A DNA stretch of 17,503 nucleotides from an uncultured Desulfobacterales bacterium. Lineage in GTDB: Bacteria > Desulfobacterota > Desulfobacteria > Desulfobacterales > G020354645. Of this stretch, positions 1-9,100 are shown one piece after another. How positions within the stretch are numbered: the first letter of the stretch is position 1; each line of letters opens with the position of its first letter. The translations under genes were made by a program, and so were the position numbers. Location: positions 1 through 17,503 of the forward strand of contig CAMYNZ010000025.1 of assembly GCA_947259865.1 (NCBI GenBank). The letters are read 5' to 3'. The notes beneath the pieces are model-generated. The model was not told the origin of the DNA. It saw only the letters and a list, made by a program, of their open reading frames with translations, and did not search any database.

Positions 1-340
1 TATAAGTGGAAAGAAGGGTTCGATCGTCAAAAAACACTTCAGAAACGGGTTCAGTGTTGCCATTGAATAAGCCGGTCACTCTTTCAGCGATAATTTTCGC
101 GCAGGATTCAATCGGAAAAAAATCATCGGATCGAATCTCTGCAATTAATGCCTCCAATCCCTCCTGAATAGCAGATCGAATTATATCAATGTCAAAGGTG
201 ACTTCATGAATCAACGAAAAATCTTTTAGAGTCGAATTGTAATATTTACTTTTTCGTGTTTTTCGCCCAATTACTGCAAATTCTTTAATTGAAAGTCGAT
301 TTGTGTCATTATCCACGGAAATATCGTATCTTTGATGCAT
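1..340 (-). CDS. Hypothetical protein, N-terminal part only (runs off the window)
   Basis: An open frame runs from an ATG at 340 to the left edge without a stop, giving at least 113 residues. The start has a good Shine-Dalgarno (AGGAAG, ending 5 nt before the ATG). The protein begins MHQRYDISVDNDTNRLSIK and is mostly polar with many acidic residues. A helix-like stretch around residues 50-75 alternates hydrophobic and charged residues (FDIDIIRSAIQEGLEALIAEI). There is no signal peptide, membrane segment or cysteine cluster in the visible part, and I do not recognise the family. The AT-rich base composition is lower in GC than the large gene at 3149-9274. The promoter and folded RNA at 545-723 lie upstream on the same strand, about 200 nt before the start, so this gene is the possible downstream partner if that RNA is a leader rather than a separate transcript. 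Confidence 0.7.
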   Translation of the reverse strand, partial: MHQRYDISVDNDTNRLSIKEFAVIGRKTRKSKYYNSTLKDFSLIHEVTFDIDIIRSAIQEGLEALIAEIRSDDFFPIESCAKIIAERVTGLFNGNTEPVSEVFFDDRTLLSTY

Positions 341-544
341 TTTATCTTCCTTTTATTAGCGAAGTTTTTTTCGCGATTCCTTCTTAAGTTGCTACATTAA
401 ATAAGAAACAGCTCCTTCTGCAGTAAAGTGGGTGAACGCCAAGTTTCCGGGGCCTGAATGAGATTATCTAAAATAAATAGAATTGAATACTGAGATTTAA
501 TGAGACCAACCCGCATGATTTAAATGTTAGCAGTAAATAAGAAT

Positions 545-577
545 AAAAAAGGCAGGGTCATTTCCGACCCTGCCTTT
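545..577 (-). terminator. Strong intrinsic terminator
   Basis: GGCAGGGTC (551-559) and GACCCTGCC (566-574) form a 9-bp GC-rich stem with a 6-nt loop, extended by three A-T pairs (548-550 with 575-577). On the minus strand the stem is followed by six T residues. It would end the candidate RNA at 545-690 and any readthrough from the PilZ gene. The plus-strand side has only TTTATA, so it is weaker in that direction. Confidence 0.8.
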
Positions 578-690
578 ATAGTCAAATAATCCTCAAGCCC
601 TACCAAGGCAATTTATGCGTCATTAGACCTGATTGCCAAGACTATATTTTGAGGATAGTTTAAAGAATATCAGCAAAATATTAAGCTTAT
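545..690 (-). ncRNA. Candidate small RNA or riboswitch-like leader with pseudoknot and terminator
   Basis: Reading the minus strand from about 688, three perfect complementarities fall within 80 nt. Helix A is 8 bp (649-656 with 589-596), helix B is 6 bp (632-637 with 607-612, 19-nt loop) and helix C is 7 bp (640-646 with 577-583). A encloses B, while C crosses A, so A and C together would form a pseudoknot with only 2 nt between their adjacent arms. An intrinsic terminator follows at once (548-577), and a promoter-like pair of hexamers precedes it (694-723). No protein frame explains the sequence. I do not recognise it as a known RNA class. It could be an independent sRNA of about 140 nt, or the leader of the gene starting at 340. 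This is inferred from complementarity alone. Confidence 0.45.
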
Positions 691-693
691 CTC

Positions 694-723
694 ATAATTA
701 ATATTAATCCGGATATTTGTCAA
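694..723 (-). promoter_or_regulatory. Sigma70-type promoter candidate for the 545-690 RNA
   Basis: The minus strand has a perfect TTGACA at 723-718, an 18-nt spacer, and AATTAT at 699-694 (4 of 6 to TATAAT). The start point would fall near 687. The surrounding DNA is AT-rich, which raises the chance of a random match, but the exact -35 hexamer is notable. Confidence 0.4.
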
Positions 724-853
724 TCCAAAATATTTCTGATGGGGTCTGTCCGGTACAATTACCTTACTTTATAAATCAAATATTTCTTGATCTACCCGGG
801 CCCTATAAAGATGCAAGGCTGCCCAGATCCACACATTGCCTACCAGCGACCCT

Positions 854-1252
854 TTAGCCATCTTGATTATACTGGGCCAGCTCGGATTCAGCAAATTTTT
901 CTACTTGCTTGTGCACGACTTGATTCATGCGAACAAATTCACAACCGATCATAATATGCTGAAATATTTCATGGTCCATCGTCCACTTGACTTCCAGTTC
1001 GATATCGGAGGAAAATTCTAATTGGGTCCGTCCTTTGATTTGATGCAGAAAAAAAGTATCGCCGATACTGACTTTTAGAACATCATCTCTGGGTAAGATA
1101 AACCGCAGCCCTCCGACACTGATATCCGCTATTTTATAAGGAACCAAATCCGATCGCCCGGGAATTGTAAATGCCCCCATAACCTCATCTTTGGCCGAAA
1201 ATACAATCCGCTTAAACTTTCTTCTTTCTGATCCATTGTAATTCTTTTCCAT
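854..1252 (-). CDS. PilZ domain protein (c-di-GMP receptor)
   Basis: A 132-residue stand-alone PilZ protein. Both signature motifs for binding the second messenger cyclic di-GMP are present: RxxxR near the N-terminus (RRKFKR, residues 10-15) and [D/N]xSxxG (D43-I-S45-V-G-G48). Such single-domain proteins are cytosolic adaptors that change the activity of a partner, often in motility, polysaccharide export or attachment. No diguanylate cyclase, flagellar or pilus gene lies in the window, so the partner cannot be named. The start is well supported: AGGAG stands 7 nt before the ATG at 1252. The gene stands alone on its strand, with a 460-nt gap upstream. A perfect TATAAT on the minus strand near 1334-1340 could be its -10 box, but I found no good -35. 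No close terminator follows; the next downstream is at 545-577. Confidence 0.92.
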   Translation of the reverse strand: MEKNYNGSERRKFKRIVFSAKDEVMGAFTIPGRSDLVPYKIADISVGGLRFILPRDDVLKVSIGDTFFLHQIKGRTQLEFSSDIELEVKWTMDHEIFQHIMIGCEFVRMNQVVHKQVEKFAESELAQYNQDG

Positions 1253-1647
1253 GATTAACTCCTGATGTAATGACTTGGCCCTTTGAATCTTTTAACTGCT
1301 AATGCATCGGCCGTGACATCTTTTTGCTGATACTGGATTATAATGAAGCATAAAGCAGGGTGTGTATTTAAGGCTCCATCACCTTGGCTCATAACCAAAT
1401 TGACTTCAACGAGATTATGCATAAATTACTACCTATGCTGCTGGTTAAGTACAGATCTGATACTATATTTTTAATCTTAAGAACCAATCAAGATCTTTTA
1501 ATCCGGTTTGTTTATAAAATTGAATGACATCAAGAATTACCGCAAACGCTTTAGCACTTATTGCGCTGCCTTAATAGGAACCTATCCTTGAGAAACAGGC
1601 GTAAGATGTTTCAGAAAATATCGACCCTTCCAATTTTAACAAATTAA
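1253..1647. other. Intergenic stretch, no gene seen
   Basis: About 395 nt of AT-rich DNA between the PilZ gene and the terminator at 1648-1680. No frame here has a ribosome binding site and convincing composition. The 5' end of the PilZ message must lie here; ATTATAAT at 1334-1341 is its most likely -10 element. I see no repeat or RNA fold that I would defend. Confidence 0.5.
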
Positions 1648-1680
1648 AAACCCCATCTCCGGTTGTGAGAGATGGGGTTT
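1648..1680 (-). terminator. Intrinsic terminator of the 63-residue gene
   Basis: AAACCCCATCTC (1648-1659) pairs perfectly with GAGATGGGGTTT (1669-1680) across a 9-nt loop. On the minus strand the GC part is followed by TTTTTAATTT. It begins about 33 nt after the stop of the small gene at 1713-1904 and so supports that gene being transcribed. Confidence 0.75.
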
Positions 1681-1712
1681 AAATGTGTTCGAATGATAAA
1701 CGGAAACACAGC

Positions 1713-1904
1713 TTATACGTGCCCGCCAAAAGCGCCGGGCGGCACATTCCTGGACTTGGCCCAGTGTGCACGCGGAAAGGAATCCGGGCCTTCAAAGGAA
1801 TCAGCGTTTATTTCGTCCTGGCGTTCTTCTTCACCTTCTTTGACGCGATCCCGGCATTCACCTTCGCATTTTCCGGTAATATCTCGTTTAGGCATATCGG
1901 TCAT
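1713..1904 (-). CDS. Small conserved-looking protein with a CxxxC pair (63 aa)
   Basis: The start at 1904 is chosen because AGGAGG lies 7 nt before it. An in-frame ATG 18 nt further upstream (1922) would place that ribosome binding site inside the coding region. The 63-residue product begins MTDMPKRDITGK, has a C13-x-x-x-C17 pair in a charged helix-like region (KCEGECRDRVKEGEEER), and ends in a Pro/Gly/Phe-rich tail (SRNVPPGAFGGHV). It has no membrane segment or signal peptide. A terminator follows 33 nt after the stop, so start signal, frame and end signal agree that this is a real gene. The cysteines could bind metal or form a disulfide, but there are too few for a classical zinc ribbon. 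I do not recognise the family. The frames on the opposite strand over 1672-2066 lack ribosome binding sites. Confidence 0.65.
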   Translation of the reverse strand: MTDMPKRDITGKCEGECRDRVKEGEEERQDEINADSFEGPDSFPRAHWAKSRNVPPGAFGGHV

Positions 1905-2140
1905 AGGAAATCCTCCTTCCATCGGAAATTTTCCCGATTTGCAATTGGGTCATCTGATATGTGCAAACAGATTGTTTTTAACATGGGCAGTGATTGGCAA
2001 AAGTCAAGTAACAGACTCTGTAAATCAGCGCCTTTAGCACAATGGTTCGTTTTAAACTGCTTATAATTGATTTTAGTGTTGGGGTTTGATAAAGGGAACA
2101 CCTTTGACCCTTAGCGCCCCTTTGGAAGGTTGATCTGAAT

Positions 2141-3115
2141 ATGACCCATAAAGATACGTCTTTTGTTGCTGCCCCCGGAAACCAGCCGGTGGCCGGCGCC
2201 CTTTTTGTATCGGGCGCCTCAGTAACAATTGCGATAATCGGAGCCCTTGTTAAAGCGGTATCCGTTGATCTATCTCTTGAAATGATTGTCTTTTTTCGCA
2301 GTATCCTGACACTTGTTTTTTTGCTGCCTATTCTTTTTCGTCCGCACAACCGAACGTCTATCCGCACGACCTGCTTTCGATTCCATATCCTGCGCTCGCT
2401 GGCCGGTCTGGCAGGCATGTATTGCTTTTTCTTTATCCTGGCACGCTTACCTCTGGCAGTAGCAGTTTTGCTCAACTTTACATCACCGATTTTCATCCCT
2501 TTGATTGCTTATTTCTGGATCAAAGAACCGGTACCCGCCCCGGTGCGGGCAGCCATTTTTATCGGATTTGTCGGTGTCGCCCTGATCCTCAAGCCCGGCA
2601 GCGAGCTGTTCAGACCCATCGCATTTTTGGGTATACTATCGGCAATACTTGTGGCCACCGCCATGGTGGCCATCCGACGGATGTCTCCCCAGGAGCCGCC
2701 CCATCGGATCGTATTTTACTTTTCGTTAATTGCCGCTTTAATCTCCGCGGTGCCGCTGCTATGGGCCTTTCAACTCCCACGGGGGCAAACCCTGGGCCTG
2801 CTGGTTCTGATAAGTTTATTGGCCGTGGCCGGTCAACTCATGCTGACCAAAGGCTACAGCCTGGCACCTTCGGCCCGGGTGGGGCCATTTACCTATGGCA
2901 GTGTGATTTTTTCTGCAATTATCGGCTGGCTTGTCTGGGATGAAGCCCTGGACTTGTTGACGGGTTTGGGTGCAATTCTAATCTGCCTGGCAGGCATTTT
3001 GGCCACCTTTAAAACAAAGGCCCAGCCCGGACCGGTGACGCCGGGGTCTTTTCATCTTTCCCAGTCTGCGGTCGACCGAAAATCATCCGATAAGCCTTAT
3101 CAAAAATCCATCTAA
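2141..3115 (+). CDS. EamA-family (DMT superfamily) transporter
   Basis: A 324-residue inner-membrane protein with about ten hydrophobic segments, arranged as two EamA repeats (roughly residues 18-150 and 165-290). This is the usual length and layout of drug/metabolite transporters. Features seen include the first-repeat segment with FFRSILTL, the loop before helix 4 (LPLAVAVLLNFTSPIFIPL), and the second-repeat counterpart (LAPSARVGPFTYGSVIFSAIIGWLVWDE). These match RhaT/RarD-like and S-adenosylmethionine-uptake-like members, but substrate cannot be read from sequence. The start has GGAAGG about 11 nt upstream, which is slightly long. A perfect TATAAT at 2062-2067, with a poor -35, may be its promoter. 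The C-terminal 35 residues are polar and variable. The gene converges on the macroglobulin gene with a 33-nt gap and no visible terminator between them. Confidence 0.9.
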   Translation: MTHKDTSFVAAPGNQPVAGALFVSGASVTIAIIGALVKAVSVDLSLEMIVFFRSILTLVFLLPILFRPHNRTSIRTTCFRFHILRSLAGLAGMYCFFFILARLPLAVAVLLNFTSPIFIPLIAYFWIKEPVPAPVRAAIFIGFVGVALILKPGSELFRPIAFLGILSAILVATAMVAIRRMSPQEPPHRIVFYFSLIAALISAVPLLWAFQLPRGQTLGLLVLISLLAVAGQLMLTKGYSLAPSARVGPFTYGSVIFSAIIGWLVWDEALDLLTGLGAILICLAGILATFKTKAQPGPVTPGSFHLSQSAVDRKSSDKPYQKSI

Positions 3116-3148
3116 TGTCCGATGAGTTGATTTATACGTCAATTCAAT

Positions 3149-6100
3149 CTAGTCATCCAAAATGATCATTTTGATCTCATCGGAATTGGCCCGCAACTCC
3201 GGAGCATACATGGCATAGGCCCTGGCCGGCAAGGCGCTGAACCGTCCGGGCACCTCGGCCCGCAAGCGGTAGCTGACACTGTGCCTGCCGCGCGCCAGTC
3301 GACGAACGAAAAAGGCCGTTTTTTCATCGCGAAACTCAACATAGGCGTTCATTTCGTTGCCGGTATAACCGCTGCGGACTTCAGTCGCTTCAAAGCCGGC
3401 AGCTTTCATGTCTTCGATGACGATGTACTCGTAATCGTTTTTGCTGTCGATGATCAGTTCCACCTCGACCATTTCGCCGCTTTTGACCGCTGCCAGATTT
3501 TCCAGCAACTCGCGCCGGTACTTTTCCACCTTGCGGTCCACCACCTGACCGCGGGACCCGACGTCCTTGACGGTCTTGTTGACACTTTTTAGGTGATACA
3601 CGCTGCGCTGTATTTTTATCTCCAGTCCTTCCCGGGCAATAAAGTCTTCCAGGCTAAAGTAATCCAGATAGGCGTTGAAATAGAGCGGACCGCTGCCGGA
3701 TTTTTTGAGTTTCAATGTATGGTCACCGGTGGTGATCGCCTGTCCCTGCAAAACGAAACGGTTGTCAAAGACAAAAAGGTTCTGGCGGTTAATGGTAACC
3801 GTTTTTTTCTTTTGGCCGTCGTAATGAATATCAACCGCAAGATCGGGCTGATCTTCCCCACTGGCGACCATGAAATCGGCCAGCGCTTCAATGACGAGAG
3901 CGGTGTCCCGGGTGCTGTTCCAATAAGTGGCATGTTTGCGGTTGTTCAGCAGATATTTGACCAGCCCGGCGGCCCGGGGGCTGCCCGGAGCGGTACGCGC
4001 CAGGAGTTTGAGATAATAGGCATGGGCCTCGTATTCACTGCCGTACCAGTACCACCAATAGCTGCTATTGGGCAGATTCAAATATGCGGTCTGGTTCTCC
4101 GGGTCTTCCACCAGGTATTGCTCGATGTTTTGCAGCACCATCTGCAGCTTTTGATGATCTTCGATCCTGTGCAATCCTACGGCAAACATGGCCTTGCCGT
4201 ATACCGCCAGATCGTTGCGGTCCCGGTAAAGGTACTTGCGCATGGTGCGGTCTTCCTTACCCGCATCCGTTAAAACCATATAGACAAAGGCATCCAGATT
4301 GTCGGCCCGGGATTTGCCTTCTTTGCGGGTGCGATCCCAGAGCTTGAGGCGCTTAATTTGTTGGGTCTGATATTTTCCAAGCCACTTGATCCCGCGCGAC
4401 AGCACACCGGACGGCAACGCCACCTGGTTTTGCCGGGCCAGCTGCAGGCCGTGCACCACATAAGCGGTGGTGTGCGGATAGGATTTTTCACCGTAACCGC
4501 TGAACCAGCCCCAGCCGCCGTCGGACAGCTGCATGCCGGCCAGACGCTTGATCCCGGTGTTGACCATATCGGCAACCGTGTCCTCATCAAAAACCGGGTT
4601 GTGCTTATAGCGTTTCCACTGACGGGCTCGTTCCTGATCATCACCAATTTCCTGGGCGTTCAGATTTGTCCGTTTTTCTCTGATCTGCTCCAAATCCAGC
4701 CCCATATTCAGCAGGATCCGCTGGGTCATAACGGTGGGCAAAAATCGGTTGAGCGTCTGTTCGGTGCATCCATAGGGGTAGCTGACCAGATAGGGCAAGG
4801 CATCCACCATCACCCCGGCCAGTGTCGGTGAGTACCGTAATTCCAGGCGGGATTGATCGACCCGTCGGGCTGCGGGCACCTTGAAAGACACGGCCGCCTC
4901 GGTTTGATCCGGGCGGATCACACCTGAACGGGGCACCTGTTTGGCCATGCCGTGCACGTAGACCGGAAAGCGCATCTGCATGGCGTCCGATTCTTCATCG
5001 GTCAGCGCCAGCATTCGCACCACCACATCACCTTCCCTTAAGACTTTGACCCGCCAGTCAACCCGCTTTTCGGCCCCGGGCAAAATGGTGACGGACTTAT
5101 GCGGTTTTTCGTCTTTAAGCAGCTCCAAGCGGTTGCCCTCTAATTCGAGTTGTACCTTAGCGCGTTTTTTCTTTTTAAGATAATTGTGCACATTGGCCGA
5201 AAGCACGACTTCGTCTTTTTCAACGAAAAACCGGGGGGCTTGAAGCCGCACAATAACATCCTTGCGGGTAACCGCTTCGGCCGTACCCTCCCCCACCCGG
5301 GTCCCGTGACCCATGGCCCAGACTTTTATTTTCCAGGCCGTCAGATTTTCCGGCATGGGAAAACTGACCTCGGCCCGACCGTTTTCGTCGGTGGTGAGAT
5401 GGGCGGACCAGAAGGCCGTGTCGGCAAACTTGCTGCGCACTACCGGTTGTACCAGATTCGGGGGCGGGGCGGCTTTTTGGTCCGCACGCTGTCTTGCACC
5501 GGATCTCATCGGGGACCGTGCCTCTTTTTTAGCAGAAACTCTTCCGGCAACGGCTTCGTCAGCGGCCGGTGCGCTCTCTGCCAAAGCCATTTCTTCTGTG
5601 GGCCGGGGAGCGGCAGGATCATCACCCCTTTGAGATTGGGCCACCAGCTGACCAAAAACCCCCACCGGCTGAAGGGTAACTTCATTCTTTTTAAGCAGAT
5701 TGAAAAACCGGCGCGCCAGGCTGGACTGGGTCTGCGGATAATGGGTCCGTCGCCATTTCCAAAAAAAGGACTTTATTTCCGGAATGTTGGACCCGCCGGC
5801 GATGTACTCCACCGAACGGTCATAGACGCTGATGACGGCAGAGCCCTGAAAGGGCCTTTGAAAATAATCGGTCAACGTCACGGCCAATTTGGCTGATTCA
5901 CCGGGGCGGAAAGTCTTTTTTGAAGGACTGACACTGACGTTGAGCACCCGTTTTTCGGGCGGCACGACGATCTCGCGGGTCTCCGTGTGAACCTTGCCAT
6001 CGTATACACTGAAGGCCTCCACAAAGAAGTTGGGCATGTCTCTCTTTGTTATCTTGATTTCCTGCAGCGCACTTTTGCCGGTCATGTGGATCACCCGGGG

Positions 6101-9100
6101 CGGCAAATAAACGCCGTTGGCCGGCCGCACAAAAAGCACCACCGCCGCCCCTTTTTTGTCGGTGTTTATCATCAATCGGACTGTATCGCCGGCGGTGTAT
6201 TCGCGCTTGTCCGTTACCAGCTCAACCTTGGCAAACCGATAGCGGGCACCGTCGTCCCCTTGCCCGTGGACAGTGAAAATATAACCCCCTTCGATGGTGT
6301 GGTCTTTAGCATCCGTGATCGCCAGGGAAAGACGGTACTGTCCGGGCCGGGAGGCCTGGATTTGCAGTTTGGCCTGTCCCTGGGCATCGGTATCCAGCCG
6401 CCACTTCTGCACTTCGGTCTCCCGGGGTTGGCCTTTTTTGTAAGTTATACGCCACAGCTTCAAGACACCCCGGCCCTTAACCGGTTTACTGTCCAGCGTG
6501 CGGGCCTGGAATCCGGCCGAGACCGTATCCCCCACGCGGTAATGACCGCGATCCACCCAGGCATATACCTTAAAGGGCCGGCGGGCCACCAGCACCTCAC
6601 CCTGACCGGCAATGGTGCGCCGGGATTGGTCGCGCACTTCGGCGCTGATTGTATAGCGGTGATCCCGGTCGCCGTGAATCAGCTGGGCCAGCCGGGTGTC
6701 GATTTGGATATTGAGGGTGCCGCCTGAGCCGATTTTGGCGTTTCCTTCCGCCACGATTTCCGGTTGGCGCCCCGGCCTCTGCTGCCACCAGGTCCATATA
6801 GGCCGCCTGCAGCCCCAGTGCTGCCAGCCCGGATACCAGGGATAATCATATCCGTACCACCAGTAACCGGGACCGTAAAACCAGTCCCAGTAAAAGATTG
6901 GATACCAGCGGCTGTCGAATTCCGTTCGCAGTACCTTGTAATTGACAGTGGCCTCGGTAACCGCTGCGCCGAAATAATATTTTGCCGAAATCACAACCGG
7001 TATTTTTTCACCCAGCCTGACCGGTTCGACGGGCGCTTCTATTTTGACTTCAAACTCGGGCTTTTTGTATTCTTCCACTCGGAACGTGTGGCCGCCGAGG
7101 GCGGTGCCCTGACTGTGGGACAGGCTGTATATCCCGAGCGCGGCATCTTCCGGCAGCTCAATCTGTCCGGAAAATCCGCCGTAGGCATCGGCGGTTACGC
7201 TTTGAGAATAGACCGCCTCATTTTTAGGGTTCCGCAGATAAACCGTTAAACGGCGACCGGCAAACCGTGATTGATTTTCCTGATCGTATTTGGTCTGTCT
7301 CAGCCAGGCCTTGAATTTTACGGTATGCCCCGGACGGTAGACAGGCCGATCGGTTACAAACAGGGTCTTGGTCTGGTTGTATTCGGCGTCATAATAATTT
7401 GAGTACCAGACCCCTGAAAATCCCATAAAAGCCAGCCGCCCCGCTGACGTATTGGCCGTCACCAGCCAGTGGTAATTGCTTGACAGCTGACCGGGGTCAA
7501 GTACAACGCCCCCGTCCTGATCACTGCTCCGGGTAAATCTGCGGGTGAGTATCCGGTAACGCTGGGTGTTTTTAATCCGTTTTTGATCGTAGCCGAAAAA
7601 TTCAAGGGTGACCCCGCTGATTGGTTTGCCACTGACCGCATCGGCCACAAAGTAAAAAGCTTGCTGTTTCAACGGTTTTTTGACAATGACGGTATCGTTG
7701 ACCCAGATAATAATGCGGGCGGTGTTGCCGTTTTGCATCCTGGCAATCAGCAGATATGCGCCGGCTTTTTTCAGGGCGGCCGGCATCCGCACGGTGACCT
7801 GCCGATCCCAGTGCCGCCGGTCCGGCTCCAGATCCATTTCCCAGCTTGCGGTTTTGGGGCCGATGTAACCGGTTTCATTTTCATGCACCAAGCGCCAGCC
7901 GATCCGGTTGAAGTTTATTTTATTCCAATTTAGACGCCGCGGGTTGGAGCGAATATAGGCTTTGGCATCGCGCAAAAGCTTTGAAACCTTGATGCGGTAA
8001 GCATTAAATTGGACCCGCTTGCCGTTGCGAAAGCGGTATTCTACTGTGGGATTGCGACCGGCCGGCTGGGTGCCGAGGGGTTCAAAGGCTCCCCAGTTGT
8101 TCAGAATCTGGTCAATTCTTCGGCGGGCATGTGATTTGTTATAGGCTACATACTGTTTCCAGAACGTAACGGCCCGGTCGTAGCGCCTGCGGTTTTCGTA
8201 AATTCTGGCAAGGGCATCTATAGCATTGCTCCGACGGCTGCCGCCCGTTCGGTCCGCAAGCGCTTTAAACTGTTTAATGTAGTTAAAGGCATCCGGCAGA
8301 TTGAACCGCCGTACACCGGTGGCCAATTTGGCGATGGTTTCCGTATCCGCCAAGGTGTGCACGTCATAGGGTCCGCTTTCCTGTTTTTTGATCTCTTTTT
8401 CGGCGGCCGGTCGGCCCCAAGGAAAATAGCGACCATAGGCGGCCATGGTCTGCACACCGAACTGCTGATGCAGAAAAACGGCAAAGGTATATTTGACCTG
8501 AACTTCGAGACGCGTATCGGTGGCGGCCGCTTTCAGCAACAACCAGCGCCAGCGCTCACCGTCGGATACAGCCGATTGGAAACCATGCGGCACCTTGTGA
8601 TAAACGGGGTTTCCCTGACCATCCACCGGTGCGCCCCGGCTGGCGGCGTGATATTCATAACCGTACCCGGGTTCATAATCCGGCAGCCGGGAAAGGTCCG
8701 TGAGATACTGCAGCCGCCAGGCCTGGTTATATCCGGCGTACTGCTGCAACATCCCGGCAAACTCCAGATAGAAACCGGCCACCTGTGTTTTGGCCGGATC
8801 TTCAGCTGCAAACGGCATGGCTTGCACCATGAGCTGCAGCGACCGTACCCGGTCGCGCTGAATGGCATTTACATATTGGCCGCCGCCGCGGTGGTGCCCG
8901 CGTTCAAATTTACCGGCCACCCTGTAACCCCAGTGGGGGTTATAGCTGTAACTTCTGGCGGCCGCCTGCAGCAGACGCCAGTTTTGGCCGTGCCTTGCAA
9001 TGACCTTCTCGCGGAAGTCGTCCAGTTCATTCATGCGGTTTAAACGCTGCAGGCCCTGGTAGACCTGGGCCAGATCCCCCCCCACCTTCTGGGGATCATT

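Noticed and set aside
577..656. GEMM-type (c-di-GMP-I) riboswitch
   Set aside because: The minus strand contains GACGCA and GGCAA near a PilZ gene, but the second hairpin and GNRA tetraloop of GEMM are missing and the pairing layout differs.
1672..2066. Two overlapping plus-strand frames of about 120 codons
   Set aside because: They begin inside the terminator hairpin, have no ribosome binding site, and overlap the better supported 63-residue minus-strand gene.
3281..9043. Several long plus-strand frames opposite the macroglobulin gene (for example 3593-4273, 5150-5896, 5987-6727, 8357-9043)
   Set aside because: They lie entirely antisense to a gene with clear domains and motifs, lack ribosome binding sites, and their predicted proteins have no coherent family features. 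They arise from the codon bias of the true gene.
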